Assembly: GCF_008180415.1 (NCBI RefSeq) | Contig: NZ_VTEI01000008.1 | Span: forward strand, 58,970-122,969 | Length of the DNA: 64,000 bases | Source of the DNA: Rossellomorea vietnamensis | GTDB lineage: Bacteria; Bacillota; Bacilli; Bacillales; Bacillaceae_B | Reading direction: 5' to 3' | Shown: piece by piece, positions 55,500 through 64,000 of the stretch | Numbering within the stretch: position 1 is the stretch's first letter | How the letters are laid out: every line of letters starts with the position of its first letter | Program-made: the position numbers and the translations under genes | The notes under the pieces: generated by a model | What the model saw: the letters and a program-made list of their open reading frames with translations, nothing else | What the model was told of the DNA's origin: nothing | Database searches by the model: none

Positions 55500-56309
55500 G
55501 TGTATACACTGAAAACGAGTTCACACGAAACAAAAGAATTTGTATCGATAATACAAAATAAGATCTCAAAAATAATAGGAACTAATTTAACAGGTATCTA
55601 CCTCCATGGTTCCTTATCAATGGGAGGTTTTAATCCAAACAGCAGTGATGTGGATATTTTAGTTGTAACGAAATTACCCCTGCCTGTTGAAACCAAAAGG
55701 AAGTTAGCAGAGTTGTTTTTACATTATTCTGCTTCTCCATTTCCTATAGAGATCAGTTTTGTGAACGAAGTACAATTGAAAGATTGGCAGCACCCTTGTC
55801 CATTTGATTTTCATTATAGTGAGTTCTGGAGAAGGCGGTATGAAAAAGATTTGGCTCAGGGCTCATCTCAATTTTTAAATGAGGAGGTAAACAGGGATGA
55901 GGATTTGGCAGCGCACATCACTATCCTTAATAATAGAGGGATTTGTTTGTGCGGCAAACCTGTTAAAGAGGTTTTCCCCTTAGTACCATCTGCTGATTAT
56001 CTGTCATCCATTATGGGCGATTTTGAAGATTGTTTGGAAAACATTCAAGAAAACCCGATATACTGTATTCTGAATATAATAAGGGTTTATTGGTACCTGA
56101 AAGAAGGAGTCATCTCCTCCAAATATGAAGCAGGTTCTTGGGGAACATCGTCTCTTCCTGCACAGTTTGCTTTCACAGTTAAAAAAGCAGCGGAATGTTA
56201 TGGAGGGGATAAATCTGCCCATACCTTTGAAAAGCAGGAACTTTCCTTATTGAAGAGTTTTATCTCGAATAAGGTAAAATCTTTACTGAACCACCGGGAG
56301 AACTCCTGA
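55500..56309 (+). CDS. aminoglycoside nucleotidyltransferase-like protein (ANT/DUF4111)
   Basis: The 269-residue protein has a nucleotidyltransferase core, GIYLHGSLSMGGFNPNSSDVD, split by the known GS...SDxD pattern, followed by ILVVTKLPLP and IEISFVNE. The C-terminal helical domain (NPIYCILNIIRVYWYLKEG) matches the AadA/spectinomycin adenylyltransferase layout. Such proteins modify streptomycin or spectinomycin, but chromosomal homologues in bacilli are often untested, so resistance is a possibility, not a finding. GTG 55500 follows TAGGAGG. Confidence 0.86.
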   Translation: MYTLKTSSHETKEFVSIIQNKISKIIGTNLTGIYLHGSLSMGGFNPNSSDVDILVVTKLPLPVETKRKLAELFLHYSASPFPIEISFVNEVQLKDWQHPCPFDFHYSEFWRRRYEKDLAQGSSQFLNEEVNRDEDLAAHITILNNRGICLCGKPVKEVFPLVPSADYLSSIMGDFEDCLENIQENPIYCILNIIRVYWYLKEGVISSKYEAGSWGTSSLPAQFAFTVKKAAECYGGDKSAHTFEKQELSLLKSFISNKVKSLLNHRENS

Positions 56310-56319
56310 AAATAGCGGT

Positions 56320-57700
56320 CCCGGCATTTATCTAAAAAAGACGAGAACACTCCCTCTTCAAGCGTGTGAAGGGCATAGCCCAACGGTATGGGGGAGATGA
56401 ATCGCCTGCCTTTGGTCTCTATTAAAACAACTTCAAAAGAAACATACGTTCCCAATGTACCATCTTTCTTGGTATAATTATTACCAGGGGGTGAAACCAT
56501 TTGAATGTTAAAAAAACCTTTAAATTCAGGATCTATCCAAATCACGAACAGATTGAATTAATCAATAAAACGTTCGGTTGTTCCCGGTTCATCTACAACT
56601 ATTTTGTTGGGAAACAAAAGAACAAAGACGCTTATTGGTCTATCGTAAATGAAATGGTACAGAATGGGCAGCTTTCACAGAACAATTGGAAAGGTGAATT
56701 TTTCAACAAGAACCAATCCATCAAAGCTGTTCGAGAGCTCAAGAAGACCTATTCCTTCTGAAAGAAGTCGATAGTATTGCCCTTCAGAACCTCGCTTCAA
56801 ATCGAAGAAGAACCCTGTTCAATCCTATACCACAAAGTTTGTGAACAGGAATATACAAGTGAAAGATCAACACATCAAATTGCCAAAACTCGGTTTGGTT
56901 CGCTTTGCCAAGAGTCGTGAGGTCGAAGGGCGAATAATGAACGCCACCATTCGACGAAACCCTTCAGGTACGTTCTTCGTTTCAATCTTGGCTGAATCAG
57001 AAGTTCAACCCTATAAGAAAACCGGCACCTCTGTTGGAATCGACGTAGGTCTGAAGGATTTCGCTACTCTTTCAGATGGCACAACCCATAAAAACCCCCG
57101 CTTTTTCCGTACACTAGAAAAGAAAATAATGAATGCCCAACGCATTCTTTCAAGGAGGCAATTGGGTTCTTCGAATTGGACTAAACAAAAAAAGAAAGTT
57201 GCCCGGCTGCATGAAAAAATCGCTAATGCAAGAAAAGATATGCTGGACAAAATCTCTACCGAAATAGTCAAAAACCACGACATTATCAGATTGAAGATTT
57301 GTCCGTCGAGAAAATGTTAAAAAGCAAAGACCTTTCAAAAGGAATCAGCGAAGTAAGCTGGGCCCAATTCAGGTCTATGTTGGAATACAAATCCTTATGG
57401 TACGGTAAACAGGTGATAGCCGCAGCGAAAAATTTCCCTTCCAGCCAGCTATGTTCTGTATGCATTTATAAGTATAAAGACGTTGAAGATCTTGCGTTGC
57501 GTGAATGGACCTGTCCAACTTGTAAAAGCAGCCATCAAAGGGATCTTAACGCAAGTATAAATCTTCGCAATGAAGCATTGCGATTAACCGCAGGAACTGC
57601 GTGGATAGCCTAACCAAAAATGAACCAATAGGTTTGTGTTCTTAGGAATCCCCCACTTCAAGCGACCTGTAAGGGGGGGAAGTGGTGGGTAGTTCAAACG
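56320..57700 (+). mobile_element. degraded IS200/IS605-type orfB-only element
   Basis: A broken tnpB lies between a left region rich in small inverted repeats (cttcaagcgtgtgaag; ggcatagccc) and a right region with caagcgacctgtaaggggggaag and a nearby hairpin. These are the usual subterminal ends of such elements. No tnpA is present. In TnpB elements the region at and past the 3' end of the gene encodes the guide RNA (omega RNA/reRNA), which would span roughly 57500-57700. Exact boundaries are uncertain. Confidence 0.75.
56501..57613 (+). pseudogene. tnpB: TnpB (RuvC-like RNA-guided nuclease), disrupted
   Basis: Three frame segments are needed. The N terminus (VKKTFKFRIYPNHEQIELI to KKTYSF) stops at 56761. 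The middle (56785-57320) carries the first RuvC motif (GIDVGLKDFATLSDG). The end (57299-57613) holds the second acidic motif (SVEKM), the zinc finger CSVC...CPTC and the last RuvC motif HQRDLNASINL. About 40 residues are missing between the first two segments, and a frameshift separates the last two. It cannot make a full TnpB. Confidence 0.88.
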
Positions 57701-57868
57701 AGTATCACTATTTCCCGACTATACTAGCCCCTAGGTAATGTTGATAATGCGGTATACTGTTATAAAGACAGGACCAAAGGGGGATTTTGTCGATTTTTGC
57801 CCCCATTTCCTTCCCGAACACGGTATAATCTAGTTTGTATTATAGATTGAAAAGTAAGGGAGGAACCT

Positions 57869-58249
57869 ATGATGGGATGGGCTTTAGCCATTTTGTTCGG
57901 TTCAGCAGTCATACTGCTCATTTTGTCGTTTATTAAAACGGCGCAATCCAAATCTTCTGTTGAACAGCAGATTGAACACTCTTCAATTTCATTGATGAAT
58001 GAGGTTCATGAGCTTCAGAAACAGATACGGAACATAGAATTAGATGCAGAAATTACTGCAAAGCAAGCAGGTGCAATGGAAGCTTCAGCTAAAGAACGTC
58101 TCCTGCTGCGTGAAATCCTTGATATGCACAAACGAGGATACTCCATAGAAAGCATCTCTTCAAAAAATGGACTTAACCCTCACGAGGTGGAAATGATGCT
58201 TGCTCCATACACAGCAAGAAAGATGGAAAGGAGCATGGCCGCACAATGA
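57869..58249 (+). CDS. membrane-anchored protein with coiled coil and HTH-like end (SwrB/YlxL-like)
   Basis: 126 residues. It has one N-terminal helix (ALAILFGSAVILLILSFI), a charged helical region with likely coiled coil (NEVHELQKQIRNIELDAEI), and a C-terminal HTH-like segment (LLLREILDMHKRGYSIESI, then GLNPHEVEMML). This layout recalls the motility/anchor protein SwrB (YlxL) of Bacillus, but the sequence match is not certain. ATG 57869 follows GGGAGGAACC. It overlaps the next gene by four bases, so the two are coupled. Confidence 0.65.
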   Translation: MMGWALAILFGSAVILLILSFIKTAQSKSSVEQQIEHSSISLMNEVHELQKQIRNIELDAEITAKQAGAMEASAKERLLLREILDMHKRGYSIESISSKNGLNPHEVEMMLAPYTARKMERSMAAQ

Positions 58250-58743
58250 TGACCAATACTTTGCGCAGTTTTGCTTCAGGGCTCTTAATCGCCACCACAA
58301 CAATTGGGGCGGTTTATCTGTTTGGTCCCTCCACTGCTGAAAGCACAGCGAAACCAGCCAAATCAATGGAAAAACAGATCCTGAGCGAGGATGAAATGAT
58401 TGAACAGCTGGCTTCAAACGGCTTTGTCATACATACAGAGGAAGAGTGGAATAAGCAGCTGGCGTCGGCTTCCGCTAATAAGGAAACTGAGGAAAAGCAA
58501 GGCGAGAAAGAGAAGAAGACAGCAGAAGAAAAGGTAGTATACAGGGCCATCCTGTCTGTATCCATGGGCATGACCAGCATAGATGTGGGAAATGCCCTGG
58601 AAAAAGCGAAAATCATAAAAGATGGTATGGAATTTTATAAAGAAGTAGAAAAAAGAGGGCTTGAAAACGAACTAAGACCAGGCACTTTTGAATTCGAAAG
58701 CGGGATGTCAATGGAAGAAATCATCTCGACAATCTTTAAATAG
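58246..58743 (+). CDS. YceG/MltG-like short protein
   Basis: 165 residues with an N-terminal hydrophobic segment (LRSFASGLLIATTTIGAVYL) and a Glu/Lys-rich linker. A C-terminal domain (AILSVSMGMTSIDVGNALE, then RGLENELRPGTFEFESG) resembles the LysM-like part of YceG/MltG endolytic transglycosylases. The catalytic part of MltG is absent, so this may bind glycan or regulate rather than cleave. It is co-transcribed with the preceding membrane protein. Confidence 0.72.
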   Translation: MMTNTLRSFASGLLIATTTIGAVYLFGPSTAESTAKPAKSMEKQILSEDEMIEQLASNGFVIHTEEEWNKQLASASANKETEEKQGEKEKKTAEEKVVYRAILSVSMGMTSIDVGNALEKAKIIKDGMEFYKEVEKRGLENELRPGTFEFESGMSMEEIISTIFK

Positions 58744-58751
58744 ATAAACTT

Positions 58752-58785
58752 GGAGCTCCCTTATAGACAAGGGAGCTCTTTTTCT
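58752..58785 (+). terminator. intrinsic terminator
   Basis: GGAGCTCCCTT and AAGGGAGCTC pair across atagac and are followed by five Ts. Confidence 0.9.
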
Positions 58786-58885
58786 GTTTGGATGAAAGCA
58801 AATAAACTGTAGTGCATTAACGAGTTTAGGGGGAATATCCCTTTATTGCGTAAGTGAATGAGCTAGCAAGACCTCACTGGGGCTG

Positions 58886-59506
58886 TTAATAACTGATGCC
58901 AATTCTGTTTCGGTAACTATCCTCATTATGGATCAAACTAAAGGCAAATTCGGCTGTATCAAATATGGAAATACTTTTGCCATTCTCAGGAAGCATTTCT
59001 TTTTCAGTACGGTAAACGCCTATTCTTTCTCCATCAGGAAGGTAAGTAGGACACACGATTGTCCAATTCAATTCAGAGCTTTTTAACATTAGGTACATTC
59101 TTAAGTGGTCCTCTGCTGCACTCGAGCTCCTTCTTTTTGATTCATTTGTCTGGAACCTATAGAGAGAAGGAGTTTCTCTTGCTTGGAGAATTCCCGCTGT
59201 CCCAATTGTAATGATCCTCGTTATATTATTTCTTCTCATTGAATTCAGAATGCCCGGCATACTTCTGGAAAGGACATCATTCTTATCCGTGCCCAGCCCG
59301 CTGATTACTGCATGACATTTTGAAAAACAGTAGTCTATATCTTTTTCATTCAAGACATTTCCTTCGATGAGAGACAGATTCGGGTGCTTGCTTTTGATTT
59401 TCTCAGTGTTCCTCACCACCGCTTGTACATGGTGGCCATCTTTTAATGTGCATTCCATGATGATGGAGCCTACCCTGCCTGAAGCTCCTAATAAAGCAAT
59501 CTTCAT
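58886..59506 (-). CDS. NAD(P)-binding atypical SDR protein
   Basis: 206 residues beginning with KIALLGASGRVGSIIMECTL, a Rossmann glycine motif (GASGRVG). Then NTEKIKSKHPNLSLIEGNV and VISGLGTDKN follow, as in the NAD(P)H-binding, flavin-reductase-like group. The sequence IITIGTAGIL and LNWTIVCPTYLPDG follow that group too. ATG 59504-59506 follows TTGGAGG. The substrate is unknown. Confidence 0.86.
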   Translation of the reverse strand: MKIALLGASGRVGSIIMECTLKDGHHVQAVVRNTEKIKSKHPNLSLIEGNVLNEKDIDYCFSKCHAVISGLGTDKNDVLSRSMPGILNSMRRNNITRIITIGTAGILQARETPSLYRFQTNESKRRSSSAAEDHLRMYLMLKSSELNWTIVCPTYLPDGERIGVYRTEKEMLPENGKSISIFDTAEFAFSLIHNEDSYRNRIGISY

Positions 59507-59639
59507 GTTAAAACCTCCAATATATTTAGCTTTCCTAAGAAATTATCCTATTAAGCAATTTCTGTTTTTTTTAAAAGGCTCTTTTCTAAGATATTCTTGC
59601 TATTGATTACTATCTTACCTTCCTCCCTTTAACTCTACC

Positions 59640-60213
59640 AGATATAAGAATCTGCTTTTTATTCACACAGAAAAAGCAATGACTATGCTGCTCTCTATAT
59701 AGCTTTAAAATCCTTTGATCTTTTTTAAATCAATTGCCTGTAGGAGCTTCCTTTCATCTTCAATGACTAGTCGATTAAAAGAGCTGACTCATGGCAGTGT
59801 CCGGTGGCAATTATCAAAGCTGTTCAGTATGGTGGCTAGCAAATAGAGGAAAATAGTTCCCTTATTTACAAAAAAACATTTATAAGAGCTTAAATAGGGG
59901 AATTAAATTCCCTTATTTAACTTCAGACACTTAAAAAAGGTGCTTTTTAATCAAATAAGAGAAAAAATCTCCTCTATTTATCCCAGAATTAGCTTGGTTT
60001 TAAAATTAAGGGAAAAAAGTTCCCTTATTCTTACTGCTGGGCACTTAATTAAGAAACTAACAGGCGCTTTCCCTATGAGATCAGGCGCCGGCCTAACGAA
60101 GCGGGGTATTTTGGACGCAATTCAACACTCATTCAAAATATCGGAAGCGAAAAAGGTACGTTTTGTTTCAACAATTTTAAATAAAGGACTTTTTCAGTGA
60201 CCATGATTTTTTA
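59640..60213. repeat. family B hairpin-rich element, copy B5
   Basis: The sequence from agatataagaatctgctttt to ggactttttcagtgacc follows the family B core, with hairpins near 59850, 59895, 59958 and 60010. The left end runs into a partial family A end (ggctcttttctaagatattc near 59577), so the usual outer arm is not seen. The right end is abutted by a short family A element. An 86-codon frame inside is not a gene. Confidence 0.75.
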
Positions 60214-60350
60214 AGCTATTTTCTAAAAGATTGTTGCTTTTGATTGCTTTATTTTTCTTCTCCCTATTATAACTTAGAAGGGTTGGAGTCGTGCGCCTGG
60301 AGCGGAAATCCATTACTTTTAGAGCAGCCAAAATTTATATGAAAACAGCC
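60214..60350. mobile_element. family A short element (A6) with perfect 8-bp duplication
   Basis: This 137-bp element begins agctattttctaaaagattg and ends ttatatgaaaacagcc. Flanks 60206-60213 and 60351-60358 are both atttttta. It is the short version of the element at 25277, which has an additional palindrome. Confidence 0.85.
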
Positions 60351-60439
60351 ATTTTTTAAGAAGATACTGCAGATTAATTATACGGGGCATTAATGTTTTT
60401 AGCACTTTTAGTGAAAACTAAAGGATAGAAACATTATTA

Positions 60440-60468
60440 TTGACAGAAAGGGTATAAGAATTTATGAT
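60440..60468 (+). promoter_or_regulatory. promoter of the tcyABC-like operon
   Basis: TTGACA (60440-60445) and TATGAT (60463-60468) are separated by 17 bases, a near-ideal SigA promoter 46 bases ahead of the lipoprotein gene. I see no convincing CymR or S-box sequence. Confidence 0.75.
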
Positions 60469-60513
60469 AGCAATCGTGACTATTAAATCCGATAAGAATA
60501 GTGAGGTTTTAAG

Positions 60514-61338
60514 ATGAAAAAGTTATCCATGAGTATTTTGTTCTTTTTAGGTGCAGTATTTCTGCTTGCAGCCTGCGGTAATAATACAGAAAATGAAGAG
60601 TCTGCAGGGGCTGGAGATGAACAGCAGGAACAATCGTTATACGAAAAAATCCAGGAAGATGGAGAGTTTCTAATCGGGACGGAAGGTACATACCCGCCAT
60701 TCACTTTCCATGATGAATCAGGAGAACTTACTGGGTTCGATGTTGAAATTGCTAAGGAAGTAGCCAGCCGTCTTGGAGTAGAACCGGTGTTTCAAGAAAC
60801 GCAGTGGGATGCCATGTTCGAAGGGTTGAATTCCAATCGTTTCGATATGATTGCAAACCAGGTTGGAATCAAGGAAGACCGCCAAGAGAAATATGATTTT
60901 TCTATCCCTTACATTGAATCTTCTGCGGTCCTTGTTGCCAGCAAAGATAATGAAGATGTTTCTTCCTTCGAAGATATCGACGGCCTGACTTCCGCACAAT
61001 CTCTAACAAGTAATTATAAAGACATTGCTGAAAGCTATGGTGCCGAAATTCAAGGAGTAGACGGTCTTGCCCAAGCGATTCAATTGCTTGAACAAGGCAG
61101 AGTGGATGTTACCGTTAATGACAAATTGTCCATTCTTGACTACCTGCAAAAACAAAAAAATGCGGGCGTTGAAATTGTGGCAACGCAAGAAGAAGCAGCT
61201 CAGAGCGGGCTGATGTTCCGTCAAGGAAACGAAGAATTGGTAGAAGAAGTAAATAAAGCGTTAGAGGAAATGATGGAAGACGGTACGTACGCCGAAATCT
61301 CTGAAAATTGGTTTGGCGAAGATGTATCTCCTAGGTAG
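60514..61338 (+). CDS. tcyA: amino-acid (probably cystine) ABC transporter substrate-binding lipoprotein TcyA-like
   Basis: 274 residues with a lipobox (LLAAC) and the extracellular solute-binding family 3 fold: GTEGTYPPFTFHDESG, TGFDVEIAKEVASRLG and DMIANQVGIKEDR. The three-gene order and protein lengths match TcyABC. Family 3 proteins also bind other polar amino acids, so cystine is likely but not proven. The 3' end overlaps the permease start. Confidence 0.88.
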   Translation: MKKLSMSILFFLGAVFLLAACGNNTENEESAGAGDEQQEQSLYEKIQEDGEFLIGTEGTYPPFTFHDESGELTGFDVEIAKEVASRLGVEPVFQETQWDAMFEGLNSNRFDMIANQVGIKEDRQEKYDFSIPYIESSAVLVASKDNEDVSSFEDIDGLTSAQSLTSNYKDIAESYGAEIQGVDGLAQAIQLLEQGRVDVTVNDKLSILDYLQKQKNAGVEIVATQEEAAQSGLMFRQGNEELVEEVNKALEEMMEDGTYAEISENWFGEDVSPR

Positions 61339-62026
61339 TATCTTTCAAGACCCTGAACGCATGATGGATATTCTGCAAAGCTCCCTGCTTCCTATGGTAA
61401 AGGGAGCTTTGTATTATTCAATTCCTCTAACACTAATATCCTTTGCATGCGGGATGGTTCTGGCCATTTTTACCGCTTTATCAAGGTTGTCGGGCAGCAA
61501 GATCCTGAGGGGAATAGCCCGTATCTACGTATCGGCAATAAGAGGTACACCATTGCTTGTGCAATTATACATCATCTTTTTCGGCTTGGGGAATCTCGGT
61601 ATTGAAACTCTGAAATTCGATCCTTTTCCATCAGCAGTCATTGCCTTTTCTTTAAACGTGGGGGCTTATGCTTCTGAGATTGTCAGGGCTGCCATTCAAT
61701 CGATTCCAAAAGGACAGTGGGAGGCAGGGTATTCCATTGGAATGACTTACAGCCAGAATCTGAAACGGGTGGTCCTCCCGCAGGCGGCAAGGGTCTCTAT
61801 CCCGCCGCTGTCGAATTCTTTTATCAGCCTGGTGAAGGATACTTCATTGGCTTCCTTGATTTTAGTGACTGAGCTATTCAGGAAGGCGCAGGAGATTGCA
61901 GCGACTACCTATGAATTTCTTCTATTATACATGGAGGCCGCACTTCTATACTGGATTATGTGTTTCATGCTTACCCTGATTCAGGACCGGGTTGAAACAA
62001 GGCTTGACCGGTATATAGCCAAATAG
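61322..62026 (+). CDS. tcyB: amino-acid ABC transporter permease TcyB-like
   Basis: 234 residues with five or six membrane helices and the HisM/GlnP-type loop (GQWEAGYSIGMTYSQNLKRV, then LPQAARVSIPPLSNSFI). The length equals B. subtilis TcyB. ATG 61322 is preferred to the TTG at 61313; neither has a strong ribosome site, and translation is probably coupled to tcyA, which it overlaps. Confidence 0.88.
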   Translation: MYLLGSIFQDPERMMDILQSSLLPMVKGALYYSIPLTLISFACGMVLAIFTALSRLSGSKILRGIARIYVSAIRGTPLLVQLYIIFFGLGNLGIETLKFDPFPSAVIAFSLNVGAYASEIVRAAIQSIPKGQWEAGYSIGMTYSQNLKRVVLPQAARVSIPPLSNSFISLVKDTSLASLILVTELFRKAQEIAATTYEFLLLYMEAALLYWIMCFMLTLIQDRVETRLDRYIAK

Positions 62027-62041
62027 AGAGGGGGAGAGTAG

Positions 62042-62776
62042 ATGATCAGCATAAAAGGATTGAAGAAGCGCTTTGGGGATCTCGAAGTCTTAAAAGGATT
62101 TGATGTGGAGGTCAAAAAAGGACAGGTAATCGTATTGATCGGTCCTTCAGGATCTGGGAAAACAACCTTCCTTCGCTGTTTGAACCTTCTCGAGATACCT
62201 GATGAAGGAAAGCTGAACATAAGCGGAACAAATATGGACTTCTCTCAAAAGCTTTCCAAGAAAGAATTGCTGAAGATGCGCCGGAAAACAGGTATGGTCT
62301 TTCAAAACTATAACCTATTTCCTCATCGGACGGCTTTGGAGAATGTCATGGAAGGCCCTGTAATCGTGCAGGGTAAATCCAAAGACGAGGTTAAGAAAAA
62401 AGCGGTTTCTCTTCTTGAGAAGGTGGGGTTAGGTGATAAAGTTGATTATTATCCCTATCAGCTTTCAGGGGGACAGCAGCAGCGTGTCGGAATCGCACGG
62501 GCTTTAGCGATAGAACCTGAGGTCATGCTGTTTGATGAGCCAACCTCAGCACTGGATCCTGAATTAATTGGAGAAGTACTCAAGGTTATGAAGGACCTTG
62601 CGGAAGAAGGGATGACGATGATCGTTGTCACTCATGAAATGAAATTTGCCAAGGAAGTGGCGGACGAAGCCATCTTTATGGACGGCGGTTATATACTCGA
62701 ACGCGGCAACCCGAAAGATATTTTCGAAAATCCAAAAGAAGAGCGGACACGCCAGTTCTTGAACTTGATACAGTAA
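62042..62776 (+). CDS. tcyC: amino-acid ABC transporter ATP-binding protein TcyC-like
   Basis: 244 residues with Walker [15 protein letters not shown], the Q-loop [11 protein letters not shown], signature [15 protein letters not shown], Walker [13 protein letters not shown] and the switch [11 protein letters not shown]. It completes the importer with TcyA and TcyB. It starts at ATG 62042 after AGGGGGAG. Confidence 0.93.
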   Translation: MISIKGLKKRFGDLEVLKGFDVEVKKGQVIVLIGPSGSGKTTFLRCLNLLEIPDEGKLNISGTNMDFSQKLSKKELLKMRRKTGMVFQNYNLFPHRTALENVMEGPVIVQGKSKDEVKKKAVSLLEKVGLGDKVDYYPYQLSGGQQQRVGIARALAIEPEVMLFDEPTSALDPELIGEVLKVMKDLAEEGMTMIVVTHEMKFAKEVADEAIFMDGGYILERGNPKDIFENPKEERTRQFLNLIQ

Positions 62777-62781
62777 AAAAG

Positions 62782-62815
62782 GAAAGCTTAGCCGTTTGGT
62801 TAAGCTTTTCTTTTA
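62782..62815 (+). terminator. intrinsic terminator of the tcy operon
   Basis: GAAAGCTTA and TAAGCTTTTC pair across gccgtttggt, followed by T-rich sequence. Confidence 0.85.
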
Positions 62816-62854
62816 GTTTGAAGTAGTTTGATGGGGGATGAGGAAGTTTGCTTT

Positions 62855-63062
62855 AGGTTCTTGGGTATAAGATTCAGGTCGGATCGTGCAAAAATGTTCC
62901 CGAGCTCGCAACTTGGATACAGATTGAGGTCGGAACGTGCAGTAGATGTCTCCTAGCCAGCCACTTGGGTACATGATGCAGGACTGAAGGAGAAGAAGAT
63001 GCCCCCAAGCTGGCAACTTGGATACATGATGCAGTTCAGCAGGAGAAGAAGCCCAGCTGGAG
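62855..63062. repeat. degenerate 52-53-bp tandem repeats
   Basis: Four diverged units have the anchor cttgg(a/g)ta at 62860, 62912, 62964 and 63017, a spacing of 52-53 bp. Three show a short inverted repeat around the anchor, for example CCAAGctggcaaCTTGG. No reading frame is supported. The period matches the arrays at 1-345 and 19.4 kb although the sequence is unrelated. Confidence 0.7.
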
Positions 63063-63218
63063 TGAGACTGGGTAATTGAAACATAGCACGTATAGAAAGC
63101 ACTCTATCCTACATAGCCTTAATATAGAAGATTTTTCTACATTATTTTGCCAATGATGTTATTTCTTAATTCTTAGTGGAAAAATAGAAGAGAGAACGTT
63201 TATTAAGGAGGAGTCGGA

Positions 63219-64000
63219 ATGGAATATAGAACAGAGCGAGATACAATTGGAGAAATTGAAGTTCCTGCTGATAAGTTCTGGGGTGCTCAAACTCAGAGAA
63301 GCAGGCAAAATTTTAAGATCAGCCATGAAAGGATGCCTCTTGAGGTTACATATGGGTTTGCGCAGTTGAAAAAGGCGGCTGCCATTATCAATAATGAGCT
63401 TGGGAAGCTTTCCGATACCAAGAAGGATGCTATCGTCAAGGCAAGTGATGAAATCATTTCAGGCATGCTGGATGAACATTTTCCCTTGGTGGTTTGGCAG
63501 ACTGGCAGCGGAACTCAATCCAACATGAATGTGAACGAAGTAACCGCATACAGAGCCAATCAAATGATAAAAGATAGCGATGAGACGGTCCATCCTAATG
63601 ATGATGTGAATATGTCACAAAGTTCGAATGACACGTTTCCTACTGCGATGCACATTGCAGCGTACAAAGAAATTCAGGAAAAGCTGAAACCTGTGCTGCA
63701 GCAATTTCATGATACTTTAAATGAAAAAGAGAAGAAGTTCATGGACATTATCAAAATCGGGCGGACTCACTTGCAGGATGCTACACCATTGACCCTTGGA
63801 CAGGAAATCAGCGGGTGGAGAACAATGATTGAAAGGTCACAAAAAATGCTGAATGAAAGCAGCAAGCACCTGTTGAATTTAGCCATTGGCGGAACAGCCG
63901 TCGGAACCGGAATAAATGCGGATCCAAGATTCGGTGATATGGTAGCCGGGCAATTGGAGAAGCAGACAGGTTTCTCATTTGTTTCTTCCGACAATAAGTT
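63219..64000 (+). CDS. fumC: class II fumarate hydratase FumC (5' part; continues past the window)
   Basis: ATG 63219 follows AAGGAGGAGTCGGA. The visible 260 residues are those of a class II fumarase (fumC/citG): [57 protein letters not shown], and [20 protein letters not shown], which holds the catalytic histidine. The enzyme interconverts fumarate and malate in the citric acid cycle. The C-terminal part with the signature serine loop lies beyond the window edge. Confidence 0.95.
   Translation, partial: MEYRTERDTIGEIEVPADKFWGAQTQRSRQNFKISHERMPLEVTYGFAQLKKAAAIINNELGKLSDTKKDAIVKASDEIISGMLDEHFPLVVWQTGSGTQSNMNVNEVTAYRANQMIKDSDETVHPNDDVNMSQSSNDTFPTAMHIAAYKEIQEKLKPVLQQFHDTLNEKEKKFMDIIKIGRTHLQDATPLTLGQEISGWRTMIERSQKMLNESSKHLLNLAIGGTAVGTGINADPRFGDMVAGQLEKQTGFSFVSSDNK

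Overview
The window comes from a low-GC, endospore-forming Bacillaceae chromosome (a Bacillus sensu lato relative). The evidence is gene content and order: yhcX, pgcA (yhxB), yhcY-yhcZ, yhdB, yhdC and spoVR follow the Bacillus subtilis order, and splAB, spoVR, ktrD, bpr, sigY-yxlC, bmrCD and tcyABC are Bacillus-type genes. No rRNA, tRNA or CRISPR was recognised. Species cannot be named from this sequence alone.

Layout. 1-3 kb: a 52-bp tandem array, a NERD-domain protein, and a thioredoxin-like/BdbC disulfide pair. 3-11 kb: a Rossmann protein, the acetyltransferase-nitrilase fusion YhcX, phosphosugar mutase PgcA, an SDR and the YhcY-YhcZ two-component system. 12-22 kb: bacillopeptidase F, YhdB, YhdC, an MFS transporter, a 1-kb minisatellite and SpoVR. 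22-29 kb: the cadmium operon cadC-cadA, in which cadA has an in-frame UGA exactly at a metal-binding cysteine, then a GNAT and the K+ transporter KtrD. 30-34.6 kb: an HD-GYP protein, a 21-residue Cys/Trp-rich peptide, a PqqD-M50 membrane protease and a histidine kinase sharing the HD-GYP protein's membrane domain. This is the best candidate for an undescribed peptide-processing or signalling system. 34.6-41 kb: a Fur-regulated basic protein, an aldo-keto reductase, a TPP-riboswitch-controlled pyrimidine-precursor importer (ThiY, thiamine-binding protein, ThiX, ThiZ, a TatD-like hydrolase), and spore photoproduct lyase splAB. 41-48 kb: an ArsC-fold pseudoenzyme, two pseudogenes, a histidine kinase, an XRE regulator, a universal stress protein, a 22-residue membrane peptide and an MFS transporter. 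49-56 kb: the sigY operon with its own ECF promoter, a leader-peptide/terminator arrangement upstream of the bmrCD drug exporter, and an aminoglycoside nucleotidyltransferase-like gene. 56-64 kb: a decayed TnpB element, a membrane/HTH-like protein with a YceG-like protein, an NAD(P)-binding protein, tcyABC and the start of fumC.

The gaps between genes are full of repeats. Family A is MITE-like: 137-318 bp, GGCTSTTTTCG-type inverted ends, and 8-bp direct target duplications that are exact in five of seven copies. Family B is about 600 bp: a core bounded by CACTGAAAA/TTTTTCAGTG containing four hairpins. Its outermost arms differ from copy to copy yet pair within a copy, as if the element sits in the loop of pre-existing intrinsic terminators. 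Family A copies are nested in B copies. Separate tandem arrays with 52-54 bp periods lie at 1-345, 19.4-20.4 kb and 62.86-63.06 kb; most of their units, like those of B, carry a small hairpin.
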